Shown: positions 1 through 11,480, counted from the stretch's first letter. The stretch is 64,000 bases of DNA from Capitulum mitella (GCA_030062745.1 CP099841.1:11164970-11228969), one strand, 5' to 3'. A program made the numbers and translations. Notes: generated from the letters alone by a model not told the origin.

Positions 1-664
1 AAGTGACTGCATTGCCTTAGCACATATCATGTTAGGTGTGTATAAAGTTTTAGTTATTCGGTACACCGCCACCAGGCCTGGGGGGTGTCAAATATGGCCC
101 CTCTCGGTTTTTCTTGAATAAGTTCTGAACCGTTTGAGCGAGACCAGCCAAATTTTGCATACCTCTCCATCAATCAATTTTACTCATTCCAAAAGCAAAA
201 CCATTTCCATGCTGGGTCAGATCATGGAGATATAGCGTCATAAGTGAACCCTCACATGCATGTTTTCGCCTCTTTGGGCTGTGGCGTGAACATGCTTAGT
301 TTTTTTATAATGTTCGCGAATATAATGCATGGATTATTTTAATTTACGTAGGACACGGTACTAAAAAGGACGCACAACCTTGACACATTAGAGGTTATGC
401 TAGGCCACATGCATGGCGAAAATTGGACTTCTTTGCATTGTATGTGATAGAAGTGGATGCTGCTGACCTTCCCCACCGTCAAGCCAGACGAGCAAATCTA
501 CATGCGCCTCTTGGCAAGGTTCACCAAATGCAACGTGAGGTCATGCCAGGGCACGTCATTGGTAGATGTCAAAACGGAATGAAACACATCATTGTCTGTG
601 GAAGGTCGTTCAGTAGCAGTAGAGAACAATTATTGTTCCTAGTTGGGGAAAAAAGATGGCTATC
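1..664. other. AT-leaning intergenic DNA, no gene seen
   Basis: This stretch has no open frame with recognisable protein similarity. The longest open stretch, near 423-677 on the plus strand, has 84 codons and no family signature. No tRNA-like fold or clear repeat was found by eye. Confidence 0.5.
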
Positions 665-1015
665 TCATCTGACCTGACTTGGCCCTTGACCCGGTAAAGA
701 GCAGACAGAGCAGATTAAATTATCGCGAGATGCCATTTCAGTTTTGTTCTTGACGGAATTAAAAATTCCAGCCAGTAATATTGCTCTTTGTCAGGAAGAG
801 TAATGCAACCTTATCTGACGTCACCTAGACTGACCTTGACTGGATGAACAGCAGTTAATGCAAAACTGATGATCAGGTTTTACTTCAGTCCTTTTTGTCA
901 CGTAGATCGAAACGGCTGCGAGTAGGTATCGATCTTTGACATGTGAAGCAAGACCATTATTTCACCCGACCTTGGTTGACCTTGACCCGACATTTTCTAA
1001 CATTCTGGCATGATT
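665..1015. repeat. Diverged tandem repeat, about 145-150 bp per unit
   Basis: A phrase of the type 'gac(c)ttg..tgacc' recurs near 668, 820 and 963. It reads 'acttggcccttgaccc', then 'ctagactgaccttgact', then 'accttggttgaccttgacc'. The spacing of about 150 and 143 bases suggests three strongly diverged copies of a satellite-like unit. Sequence between the anchor phrases is only weakly alike, so the array is old or the similarity is limited to one motif. Confidence 0.4.
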
Positions 1016-2320
1016 CTGATGCAGAAGATCGCGGCCTTTCGTTTTGATATGCAGTCGAAGGCTCTAAGACCAGTATTGTCGATAATATGACGTACGAATC
1101 AGTGTCAGTTTTGCCGACGTCGTGCTACGCGTTTCACGTGACCTGTGACGTCATCAGCAGCGTAACCAGGGCTGATATAACATTTCCTGAATCGCAAGAC
1201 TCAGGGCTATCGATTGGTGATAGACCAATTTAGAGCCGACAGTTAGATCCTGAGATAATGTGTGTGTGTGCTCTTTTTGATAGCCAAAGCGGTCATTGGT
1301 ACAAAAACACGCCAGGCGGTGCCGGGTTAATTTGGCAAATTCCCCTTGGACAGTCCTCCCCCAAAACCGTTCGGACGGAACCGTCAGACATACAGTGCAT
1401 ACGACACGCGTTTCATGAGACAGAACCTGAGCTGTAGCGTCAGAACCCGCAGTAACTAAAGACCGCAGATTTAATGGAGCTGTGCTGGCAAGGAAGTTCG
1501 ACGCCGACAAGAAACACTGAAAGTGGTGCTGCTTTCGTAAATGTCTACCATCTACGGGCGGCTAATGGCAGCGAAATGTGCAAGCGGGCAGTCAAGCTAT
1601 TTCACCAGCGCAAACAGTCAAAACGCTTGCTAACCCTCACCATTCATGAGTCAATATCGGTTGCGCGGTCAGTTCATTTGCAAATAACAAATAAGCCGAA
1701 CGTTTTCTCATGGACTTCGATTTCTGGGCTGGACTGCAACAAGCACAAAGTGAAGTTCTGAGCCGAACTGTCCGCCTGCGCAGGCCGGCGCCCGGGCCTG
1801 ACCCTCCCAAGTCGAGCCGTGAATAATTGAAGTCGGCCGCGCGTCGCTGTACACTCGCTCATTCCGGTAATGGCGGCGCCGCCGGCGCCGGGTGACCGGG
1901 CCGCGGTATCATTCACGGTGACGGATTGCGGTTTGATGCCGCCCGACGGGGCTGGCCCCTCCGACCTGCCGTCGCGGAAGGATCTGGTTCCGGTTACGAA
2001 GTCAGGGACGGCCCGGCCCTGGCACTGGAACATTTTTGTCACTGGGCAGGCGAAATTTGTGACGGAATATCGCTAATGTTGGTTCCGGAATCGAGGTGCA
2101 TGCTTTACGAATAATGAATGGTTTTTGTCTAACGCTTTCTGTCCTGCCTGCTTTCCAGTTTAAAAGCAAGGGAGAATAAATGGGTCACACGAAAGGATGC
2201 AGCCTGCTCTCACACAACGCTGAAGGAAAAGATGACTCACCTGGGCCATAGCGAGACCGCCGCTAACCGGTCGTGCGCAGTGTGCAGCACATACCGGTCG
2301 CGACCCAGCCCTCACATTCA
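1016..2320. other. Intergenic sequence downstream of the channel gene
   Basis: No protein family is recognisable in any frame. Base composition becomes GC-rich from about 1780 to 2000, where overlapping frames stay open on both strands simply because stop codons are rare. The block lies 3' of the minus-strand channel gene, so its 3' UTR would start just below 2321. I see no convincing polyadenylation signal that fixes its end. Confidence 0.4.
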
Positions 2321-3613
2321 TCAAACGTCAATGAAAACGTGTGCAGAGGTTCGCCTCGGGTGCAGACGCCTCGGGTCGGTGGTCGCCTCAGGACCAGTAA
2401 ACCCGGAACTGTCAGCAGTGGACGTTTCAGGTCCGCCAAGACTTGGCCGGACGGTGAGCGCGGGGCGCGAGCCCGGTCGGCGGGACCGCAGGTGGGCGCG
2501 ACACCAGTCGAGCGCCCAGCCGGCCCTGTCGGCCGCCGAGAGGACCGACACACCCAGCAGGAGGCTGACCAGGCCGGCCATCTCGCTCAGCAGGCTGGCC
2601 AGGGGGTAGGAGGGACGCTCCCTGACCACCTCCTCAGGGATCTGGGCCATCCGGATGAAGATCCTCGAGAGCCCGTGCGGGGCCGCGGACATGGATCTGA
2701 GGTTGACGCCGACGGCGTACTGAGTGGTTCTGCAGGCCTTCGGACATCGGCACGCCTCGGCATAGCTGGAAACGTTCAGTTTCTTGCTCGGCTTGAACTC
2801 CGAGCATTCCTTTAGGTGAGGAAATCTCTCCTGCATTTCGGGAGTAGAGCACTACAGCTGCTTCGCGACCAGCAAATGGTAGCAATCCACCATGCATGTC
2901 TTGAAGTCATAGTCGCCGGCCGGATTGCACCTGGCCCTTCTCAGACTGACGGTGTCTTCGACATGCGACGCCACGTGCACCTCTGCGATGTCAGTGCCAT
3001 GCATACGGAACCTGAAATCCGGGCCAAATGCCGCGACGTTCAGGTCGGATACCACAGGTCTTCGTCTCGGATGAATGAATACGAGGTGCTGCCAAGGAAC
3101 GGACGAGTTCTGCTTGCCGAACATGAGAATGGAGAGCTTAGATTGAACTCTAGAACGCAAGAGACCCTTGGGCAGCTAAGCCCAGGTGACGTTCGGCGTG
3201 AACGTGTGACAGAGAAGGTGCCTGTCTGAAACGCCGGAATGCCAGGTGCCCGACTTCACGGCAGCGTGCCCTCCTGGATAGCTGATTTCTGCTTCGGTTT
3301 TGCAGCCTGGCCAGCACCCTGCTAGCAGTGCTCGCAAAGGAGCGCTGGCGTTCCACACCTTCGCGCCGGGCGAGAACAGTGGCTGCTGAAGGGACGCTGT
3401 GGAGAGCCTGTCGTGCGGGTAGCCGCAGATGGTGACGCTGGGCACGTCCACTTCCAGCGCTGGCGTGCTGGAGATCGTCATCGAGACGGGCTCGCTGAAG
3501 TAGAGCTCCAGCAGCTCCGAGCACTGGTAGCTGGCCAGCGCAGCGCAGCCGGCGACCAGCAGGGCGCGCGCGCGCTCCGCCGGCGTGGCGGGCCAGCACG
3601 ACGGCCGGGACAT
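2321..3613 (-). pseudogene. Degenerin/ENaC (pickpocket-like) sodium channel, single frame with two in-frame TAG codons
   Basis: The family forms trimeric, amiloride-sensitive sodium channels in the plasma membrane. One minus-strand frame of 431 codons shows the family order. A weak first membrane segment (about residues 13-33) is followed by the post-TM1 block 'YFSEPVSMTISSTPALEVDV' and 'PSVTICGY', then a 'LLCHTF' motif like the family's CYTFN. A cysteine-rich region contains 'FKTCMVDC' and 'CRCPKAC' (about 288-294). A second membrane segment (about 338-362) holds the G-V-S selectivity tract at about 354-356. Two TAG codons interrupt the frame, at 3178-3176 (codon 146) and 2854-2852 (codon 254). 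Similarity continues in the same frame across both, so introns do not explain them. There is no frameshift. The start at 3613 leaves only about 12 residues before TM1 and no His-Gly gating motif, so an upstream exon is likely missing. A possible acceptor on the minus strand would begin an exon at 3662. It is either a recent pseudogene or a gene needing readthrough or RNA recoding. Confidence 0.85.
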
Positions 3614-4199
3614 GGTGCTGGTCCCGGGAACGCGTCCACACGCCGGACCAGCTCCGCGCCGTCTGTGCTGGAGCCCTCAGGCCGTCCTCAGAGAACCGTC
3701 CCTGCAAGGGAGCCGCCATTTGGACGCAGCCGGCCGTTTTGTCGCTAACGAGCGGCAAGCAAACGTCTTTCTTGGGAAAAAGCATACAGTTCGATGCCGC
3801 CGGGGAGTACGAATGATGTATTCACGTACGCGTCATTGATCAGCAGGTTGACGACGGTTTTGGGGCTTTGACGGCCCGTGCGATAGGCGCCACCCCTGCT
3901 CAGAACGTGTTTCTAGTATTCCGTAGTGAAGAGGAATGAGTGTTTTTTATCACCATCGCAGTTTGTAGGCCATTTAGTGACGTAGAATAGCACCAAACGC
4001 ATGAAAAAGTGAGCAGCCATGGTGTAAGTAATATGCAAACAACCGTGTTCACTCGTTGTGGTTGGCTGGCTGATGGCATTGCGTCTGGCTGCAATTTGAC
4101 ATTGCCGTTACAAGCCACACGCAAGACGGAACCTGTGTCCACTCAATTCAGCATTTCGCACCAATAACGGCATTATTCGCCAGAACCTGCAAAGAATGG
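3614..4199. other. 5' flank of the channel gene
   Basis: On the minus strand the channel frame stays open upstream of its first ATG to a TGA near 3676. A 'ctccagcacag' acceptor-like string lies inside that open part, which would put an exon start at 3662. No His-Gly motif or other family N-terminus could be found up to 4200. The rest shows no gene. Confidence 0.35.
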
Positions 4200-4765
4200 A
4201 CAACTGAGGGCCAGGTTCCGACAGAGATACAGGGTCAGCGCTGGAGGGGCACTCTCAATATAACCGAGTTCGTTTTCCAGGATAGCCTGGTGCAGCTCTT
4301 CCAAGAGACTGGCCAGTTTGCCGGTCAACACGGATTCACCACCAAGCGGTCATGCGCGTCTCACCTCTTTGCGACCATGGAAGACTGGAGCCAGTCGTTG
4401 AATGGCAGTAGCCCAGTGCAAGTCGCTTATCCTGACTTCGAACCAACGTATGATTCCATTCCACATCAGATACTCATCAGAAAGGTGAAGAGCACGTGTG
4501 TATGGCTCATGTGATAAATGTATATATACATATACATATATAAACATATGTGACCTTCCTTACCTCCTTACCGGCAGGAAGCAGCGAGGAGTCGCCAGCA
4601 GTACATCCCCCAAGGGGTCGACCTTTGGCCCTTGTTTACCCTGTACATCAAAGACCTCCCACATTGTGTGCAGGGCAAAGTCAAGCTGCTTGCTGATGAC
4701 GTCAAGCTGTACACGGAAGCGTCAACCCAATCAGACGCCCCGTCATGGAATTTGACTTGAAGGCA
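4200..4765 (+). mobile_element. LINE (non-LTR) reverse transcriptase fragment, degenerate
   Basis: Two pieces of a retrotransposon reverse transcriptase lie in order. The first (about 4260-4500) reads 'GQHGFTTKRSCASHL' followed by 'YPDFEPTYDSIPHQILIRKV', matching the QHGF...KAFDSV region of Jockey/CR1-like enzymes. The second (about 4563-4730) reads 'LLTGRKQR', then in another frame 'PQGVDLWPLFTLYIKDLP' and 'KVKLLADDVKLY'. The last is the active-site block (F/L-ADD). The two pieces are separated by a short AT microsatellite and are in different frames. The canonical aspartate in the first block is replaced in 'YPDFEPTYDS'. No poly-A tail, target-site duplication or endonuclease domain is visible, so this is an old 5'-truncated, internally damaged copy. 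Assignment to a clade is uncertain. Confidence 0.8.
4515..4551. repeat. (TATACA)n-type microsatellite inside the LINE fragment
   Basis: A run of 'tatatacatatacatatata' separates the two recognisable pieces of the LINE reverse transcriptase. It probably expanded after the element died, since it lies where continuous coding sequence would be expected. Confidence 0.7.
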
Positions 4766-5879
4766 CTAGGGAGACGGTGAATTCAACAAGGCGGTGACTT
4801 CCGTTCATCCCCAGCTGTCTATCACACCTGAAGCACAGCCTGCCACCCGCCACCATCCCGCCGAGAGACGCCCTGGTTCTCTCGCCGACCAGACACTGTA
4901 CCGCAGTTTACGGCGACGGCTTTGGCAGCGATCTCTCCCAGGACTTAAAACGTTTTGGACAACGCTGTTAAGGTCGCTTTCGAACAAAGAAAACTGACCG
5001 CGTATCTCCACACCCAGAGAAGCCTGGCTGTCCGCTACAGATCTATTGATGCAGTGTACCCTCACGCTAATGTAAAAAGTGCGCCGCCTGGAAGAGCCTG
5101 ACGAGCTAGCCAGACTGTGCAGCAGTGTAAGAGACCCGCTCGGGACCAGGATCATCAGAACCTTGTAAAAGGGACTGCATTCCCATTCCAAATCTTAAGC
5201 ATCAAAAAACAATCCATCAACGATTCGATCCGAAACCTCACAAAGCCAAAATGATTACAATCCAGTTCACAATCCCTTTTGTAATCCTTTCACGAATAGT
5301 TAATTTGTGCCGAAACAACCACAGTAATACTCACCATTGAGTTGATTGTTTATAATGTGGGTGAAGCTTCAGCCATCTTACTACCAATTTTGACCCTTTT
5401 ATCAATTTGCACTTGGTGAAGAGGCATTAGTAACAGAACCTTAGAAGGGCATTGTCTGATATCCCTCTTCCCATCTAACTGGGTGGTTTGTTTGGGTTCA
5501 GGAAAAATATGGTCTCGTCATGCAATGCTTTACGTTGCGGCCAGCTAATACCTTCTTCAATACATGGGGTCCGGAACAGGCGGGAGGCGCAGAAGAGATA
5601 TGTCCCCAAACTTCTGATGAGGAGAACATCCCTCCAACTTTTTGGCCATGTCTACCAGTACGGCCAGCTCCAAGAGAAGTTTCTGTGTTCTCAGACGTCT
5701 GGAAACCTCGTTACTCAGCACCACTCGCCAATGCCGACGGAGCTCGCTGCCTGTAGTCCGTGGCGTAGACAGGATTCGGTCTAGAAGGGAGAGGACTCAG
5801 ATTCCCCCCCTCCCAGAAAAAAGAAAAACAGACTAAGAAAATGTCCCAAATTTTGTCCGCTTTATTTTCATCGGCCTTT
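4766..5879. other. Possible LINE tail, otherwise no gene
   Basis: Sequence after the reverse transcriptase block cannot be aligned to a known LINE C-terminus. Near 5585-5670 a plus-strand frame contains 'LMRRTSLQLFGHVYQ', faintly like the 'RRLRWFGHV' phrase found near the end of many non-LTR elements. That could mean the same or another degraded element continues to about 5780. The evidence is weak and nothing else is recognisable. Confidence 0.2.
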
Positions 5880-5880
5880 A

Positions 5881-5881
<1 letters not shown>

Positions 5882-5934
<53 letters not shown>

Positions 5935-5992
5935 ATTATATTACATTATATACAATATTATATATATTGTTATATATATATATATAACAAAA
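5882..5992. repeat. (TA)n microsatellite, two blocks
   Basis: A nearly pure TA run of about 48 bases (5883-5930) is followed by a second block of mixed AT and TATA steps up to about 5990. The run is directly visible. Length is probably polymorphic. Confidence 0.95.
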
Positions 5993-6649
5993 ATTACAAT
6001 AAACGACAGTTTGCATGCTGTTCCTGTGGCGTTACATTGACGACCGCACGTGACAAGACGACTGAATGAAAGGGTTCTCGCTAGTCTTGCGAGCAGACAG
6101 GGTTCGATTCTCGATCGTTCCGACGCCACTGCCGCCGCCGCCGCCGTGGCACGGCGAAGTCCCGGGCGGCCCTGGCCGGTGACGGATGCCCCCGGGGCAC
6201 GCACGTCGTCCGTCCTCCGTCCAGCGTCCGCCACGAGGCGTGGAAGTTTACCTGGGCATCAACAGCAAACAAAACGGCGTTTTTCTATCTCAGTGAGACC
6301 CCTGGTAAGGTACAATGAAATAATGCCACATCATTGTCATCTAAAGCAACCTATCTAAGACGTCTAAGAGACAACCTATCTAAGAAAACTTAATGGATAT
6401 TATACAAGTCTTCCAATTATCCTACATGCATTTATTTGTTTGCGTCGCCAACGACACTTCAGCTTTGTGCGAAGACTGCAGTGTCAAACAGCAGCACTTA
6501 TGCCAAACCAAACGAGTCTATCAGAACTAAGTTCAAGAATATCTGTTTCGCTGCTACCACATTCTGTTGGTCAGTCCTTCAAACCGTAGCTCCAAAAACC
6601 TCTTGAAAGCTCGGTCCGATCTGCGAAAACCATTGGGAGTCCATAGGTA
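5993..6649. other. No gene seen
   Basis: The first 260 bases are GC-rich with a CCG run (about 6127-6147). The string 'ggttcgattctcg' near 6111 resembles a tRNA T-loop (B box), but no A box, acceptor stem or anticodon stem can be folded around it. The remainder is AT-rich and without similarity I can name. Confidence 0.4.
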
Positions 6650-7205
6650 TCCTTCTTCTCCGGACAGTTCCATACGCCATAGCTATGGAGCCGATCGTTA
6701 CTGAACTTTCACTAATCGACATGCCGTATGCGATCAACTTCCTTTCCAGACCTTGGTGACCTCAGGCCGAGTCCTTAATCTCTAAACACAACGGAAACCT
6801 TTCTTTTAGCTCCAGGCAATTCCATGTCCCGGGCTCAAGGAACTGATTGCCATCAAAATTTCACTAATCGGCGCGCCAATTGCGTTCAATTTTTCTTTAC
6901 AAAACTTGGTGATCTCAGGTCAAGTCCTTTGCCTCTAAGCACAACGAAAACCCTCATTTTGGATGCAGACAGTCTCATGCTATGAGCCTGTGGGATCGGT
7001 GCGGCATATGCGATTTGCTTTTCCGTTCAGAACTTGGTGACCTCAGATGACGTCATTAATCTCTTGACATCACAAAAATGCTGTTTTTCGCTGTAGGCAA
7101 TCCCATGCTTCAAGTTTATGGAACTGAGCGTCACTAAACCTTCACAAACGACGCATCATGTGGGGTTTACTTTTCTTCCCTGAAAATTGGGACTTCAGGT
7201 CAGGT
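6650..7205. repeat. Old tandem array, about 150 bp units, four copies
   Basis: The same ordered set of phrases recurs. It starts with 'ggcaattccatg', then 'ggaactga...tcactaa', then a 'cttttc...' block, then 'acttggtgacctcagg', then 'aatctcta..cacaacgaaaa'. The phrase 'cttggtgacctcagg' appears near 6753, 'acttggtgatctcagg' near 6904, 'acttggtgacctcag' near 7032 and 'attgggacttcaggtc' near 7186. The first two units are about 153 bases apart; the third is about 25 bases shorter. Copies differ at roughly a third of positions by eye, so this is an ancient satellite-like array. Confidence 0.75.
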
Positions 7206-9574
7206 TGTCATTCGAGGCCGCGTACCAGGCGCATGAGGCCGCCGTATTTCGGAAGGAATAGTATATCGCATGTGGTTCTAAAACAACGGACAGCACACTA
7301 CCAGTTTTGGACTTCGAACAAGAATAGGTACGAAATTTCGCATTTCCATAGACAAATGGTTCGGGAAGGCCCTGAATACCTCCGTATGACAACGTAAATA
7401 CATTTAGTATGCATGTCACTTCATATCTAGAATTTTATGTCGCATTGCACGGCTTGCACTGCAGGCGTTCTGATAATAACAAAAAGTCCTTATAATGTAA
7501 TCTAACTCGGTCGCTCCGTCGCCGGTCGTCGGTGCTGTCTTGACAAACAGTCCGAGCTATTGTTCTCGCGCCGGCAGTTTCTGCTGTTAAAACTCTCAAG
7601 ACCTTTTCATTTCTTTGATAATCATATTTTATGCTTTCCCAACGAGTGATGACATTGTTTTTCCACTAAATATTAATAATAGCCAAGGTACGCCATTCGT
7701 AAAGCAAGGGTGTTTAATGGCGTTTTTCACATCGCAGTACGAAAACCCATAGAAGTTGTCGAAAAGTGTTTCAAATTATTCACCCTTGTTCTACGTTCAC
7801 ATTCCCTTGTCCACATTCCCTCTGTTCATACTAAACGGGCGCCCAAAAGCCTTCGAATGCGAGGAAAATCTCCAAACTGGCAGCAGTGGGCTGTTTGATG
7901 TCGCTGACGCAGTTGCTGTGACGGGAACATGCGATCGATTTCCATCTGTGACGTTTTAGATCACTGCGGTCCGAATTTTCTCCAGTTTCGAGTGTACTTC
8001 GTCCCAGTTCTCAGCGACTGCATCAGTCAGTCCGGACAACTTGAATGACTCAATGGCATTGTTCGATCCTGATCCACAGACTCTCCAAACGCCAATAGGT
8101 CAGTCAGAGCTCTGTAACCTGGTCTGGTTGGGCCACGTCGCCAACATTATCGTACTGTGTCGTTACACATACGCGCCCGTATCTCCAGTTCTGCCAGTTC
8201 AAGGTCAACCGGCCAGAAGCACCTGGTCTACAACTTCATAGTCGCCCGTGCCATAGTATCAGACTTGCCATGCGAGAGCTAACAAGAGCTGTAGGACGAT
8301 TTAAAAGTTCTACGAGGCAGCTACTGAAATACAGTAGGCTCCGCTCCATATTCGTCCGCGGGTTTACGATTCCGTCACGCCCCTCACTTGTACATACTTG
8401 GATATGATGAATCAACAAATGTGCCGCCCGTATGAGCGAAAGCCTGATGACTACAGCTCCAGTGTCGTGATGTTATGCATGATAGTACAGTAGCGACTTC
8501 CATAAATGATACCACTCTTCGCCTTTGTCCTGCTATGCCTCCAGCCGCCATTTTCGCCATACATAGCGTCGCAAACACACGGCATTTCCCTCGGCGACCC
8601 CGCGGGCAGCACGCACGAGCTTCCCCTGCCACTGCGGCCAAAAATACGCCGTCGAGACCGGCACAGCTGTCATATCAATCATCAAACGACCATCATAAAA
8701 CGCCGGGTATCGCCGCCGCATTAGTCACTGAGCAAACGGCCCGGCCAGCGCGACTAATGCAGATACGCTGTACGGCGACCGACCCGCCAACAGCCAGGGT
8801 CGGCGACTCGGAGACCCAAACCGCCACGACCGGACCGTGGAAAACCGTCCGAGGCTATCGGGGCAGAGCGCGGAGTCGTGGCGCCCACAGCACAGCCTGA
8901 ACCCTCCTCCCATTCCGCTCCTAAGGGGACGCGAACTGGGACACTGGGTTTCAGCGGGCGAGGCCGGAGCGTGCCCCAGGAACTAGACTGCTGAGCTGGT
9001 GGGGTTTACCTGTGCGTCTCGAGAGTCGCGGTGGCGTGCGGTGGTAATGACGGGTCCCGTCTGAAATCGACCAAGCAGTCGTAACGGGGCGTTCACCGTC
9101 GCTGGATGCATTAAATGCGCCTCACTGGATCAATACGGGCGATTTGAGCCGCCGGAAGTTATTGGAAAGTTTGGATCCGGCATCGCTGCCGCTTATGCAG
9201 AACTTTTTGATGACAAAAACGCGCTCTCTGAAGTCGCAAAAATACGTTTCGCTTCATAGACACTTGCTATGAAAACGAGCACATCGAAATGAAATTCAAT
9301 GGGAGGCAAAAACTGGATTTAGGAAGATCGAAAGACAATTGTAAGAGAACTCGGATAAAACATGTTTATTTTAATAAAACATGTTTTTTTCGGTAGCTTT
9401 CCCAATTTTGTCCTAAGAGTACAAAAAAGCAATGGAGAATGACTGCAGAAAATTGCTGTTGTTGGAAATCCGTTTCAAGACATCTGAAGCTTCCGTTTCC
9501 AGTCTAGTACTCTGAACGATCCGGCCCGGTCTCAGCCGAGTGTTATAGATCTCACCCGTACTGGAAAGTCATTA
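7206..9574. other. Intergenic, no gene seen
   Basis: Open frames are short and carry no family signature. The segment at about 8550-8910 is GC-rich, and its longer frames on both strands look like composition effects. The part at 9130-9530 is AT-rich and also without identifiable content. Confidence 0.45.
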
Positions 9575-10010
9575 CCATTCATATCCCTTTCCGCTGGGTG
9601 CTGCGGATGTAACCCATTCGCGGTGGGCACCCGGATATGACCTGTTTCCGGTGGGTGCTGTGAGACTGACCTGTTCTTGGAAGGTGATGCGGGTCTGACC
9701 CGTCCCCGATGGGTACTGCAGGTCTGGCCCCTTTCCAGTGGATATTGTGGGTCGGACCAGTTCCCGGTGAATACTGCTGGTGTATATTTGCTCCCGGTGT
9801 ATATTGCGGGTGGGACTCGCTCCCGGTGTACATTGCGTGTCGGACCCGTTCCCATAAGATATTGCAGATCCGACCCGTTGCTGGTGGATATTGCGGGTAT
9901 GACTCGTTTCCAGTTGATATTGCGGGTCTGGCCCGTTCCCGGTAGATAGTGCTGTTATGGCCTGTTTCCGGTAGGTATACAGTGCCGCTCCGACCCGTTC
10001 CCAGCCCGTG
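9575..10010. repeat. 29-bp minisatellite, about 15 copies
   Basis: Units of the form 'gacccgttcccggtgg' plus 'atattgcgggtc' repeat with an exact 29-base step at several points, for example unit starts at 9667, 9696, 9725 and 9754. Copies differ at several positions, and later copies vary by one to three bases in length. Because 29 is not a multiple of three, the long open frames seen here on both strands are by-products and not genes. Confidence 0.95.
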
Positions 10011-10330
10011 CCGCGGGTACGGTCGGCCCCGACACCTGGGCTCCGCGGCGCCTCACACCGGCCGGCGCGAGTTATTGGCGGCGGCGCCATTTGGCCGCGG
10101 CGGCCGTAATGGCTGCTGTGATTGATGCGGCCGCAGTCGGTCGGCTGATCTACATGCACACTTAGGTCTTATTTGGCGAACCCGGCGAGCACCCGAGCAG
10201 CCGGGGTCGGAGCGCAGTTCCCACCGGCCCGGGCGCGCCACCACCCACCGCCGCAGCTCCGTCTGAGGCGCCTCGCGACGAGCGACGCCGGCCAACAAGA
10301 CGGAGACCATCCGCGTCCGTCTCGGAGGAT
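10011..10330. promoter_or_regulatory. GC-rich island with embedded TF-like cores
   Basis: A very GC- and CpG-rich stretch follows the minisatellite. It contains strings such as 'gttattgg' and 'gtaatgg', and 'gattgatgcggccgc' as AT-rich islands in GC-rich flanks. No coding similarity is seen. It could be a regulatory element or simply local composition. Confidence 0.25.
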
Positions 10331-11254
10331 CTTCGTTGCCGGAGATGGTGAAGTTTTCATAAAAGGAAGGTAGTTTTTTCAGATAAATGTTTCTCTTTTC
10401 ATTTCCCTTCTTTCGGCATTTTCCTTTCCCTTTATTCTTTTTGCTCCTGCAATCTGCCCCAGAATGAGACTAAACGACGGAAAGGAATAGGAAAGTTCCA
10501 CTTGTCATTTGCCAAAAGTCTGACGGAAAGTTTGCTTTGTTTCCCCCCAAACGATTTTGTATTCAAATTATTGCTTTTTTCACAAAGGCGTAGCGTACAG
10601 GATGCAGTTTGGTAAGCATGGACAGACTGAATGGCTTCGACAACTCCCACTATCATCGAGTAGGGAGGACCAATCACCACATCTGATATAGGAGGTCGGT
10701 ATGCTTAGATTGTTGCAGCCAATGACACCAGCATTGTGCAACAGGGTCGCATGTGATAAGCCGAACAAGTTCTATGTTTCGGTAACCACTGACCAATAAG
10801 GTAACGACTGTTCGATGTTGTGTCGAGCTGGGGTCAGTGATTCGGAAGATGAGGACACCTCATCTTGGCATTCTCCCAGCTTCCCAAACGAATCCGCTAC
10901 ATGTATTCCCGTGTCCGCCCCGTCTGCCCGTTCTCCCAGACCTGTCACTGCGTGGTCGGCGGGCTCTGTTGTTTCCCGGTGGCACTGACGGGAAGGCCAC
11001 CCGGTCGGGCCTCACCGCGTACTGACTGAAGCGGATCCCGACCGCAGCGCAGCCGAACTCCAGCGGTATCCACGGCGGATACCGGCTAGACACCGACCGA
11101 ATCCCGGCAGGTCATGAGTGGACGCTGCATCGCCTAATCGGATATGGCAATGTAAGGCAGGGAACATTCGGCGATGCGGTCGATTTTCAACACAGTAGTG
11201 GGTCGACAACACAAATAATTAATCACCTTGTGAGCTGAACGTGCATTGGGCTTG
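10331..11254. other. No gene seen
   Basis: Pyrimidine-rich and AT-leaning sequence to about 10800, then mixed composition. Open frames on both strands are under 85 codons and unrecognised. Confidence 0.45.
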
Positions 11255-11480
11255 GATGGAAACCGGACCGGACCTGGACCGGTCCTGCTACAGACCTGAT
11301 CGAACCTGGGCTGGTCCTGAGCCGGACCTAGCCCAGACCTGCTCCGGACCTGGACCAGACTGAAGCAGGCCTGGACTAAACCTGGACCACACCTGGGTCG
11401 GACCTGCTCCATCCCCGAGTCAGACATGAGCCGAACCTAATCCAGACGTGGGCCGGACCTGGGCTAGAGCTGGGCCGACC
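11255..11480. repeat. Degenerate short-period repeat (GGACCTGGaCC)
   Basis: The phrase 'ggacctggaccagacctg' and variants recur with irregular spacing of about 15-18 bases, for example near 11270, 11323, 11347 and 11450. The unit is short and drifts in length, typical of an old minisatellite. Apparent protein frames through it are periodic and meaningless. Confidence 0.8.

Noticed and set aside
3150-3785. 211-codon minus-strand frame overlapping the channel gene
   Set aside because: It is in a different frame from the channel, with Arg/Ala-rich content. The channel frame carries the family motifs.
6080-6130. tRNA or tRNA-derived SINE because of 'ggttcgattctcg'
   Set aside because: Only a T-loop-like string is present. 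No A box and no foldable acceptor, D or anticodon arms.
9572-10159. Minus-strand frame of 195 codons with repeated TGN/TRNIH phrases
   Set aside because: It is the translation of the 29-bp minisatellite, whose step is not a multiple of three; no sign of a gene.
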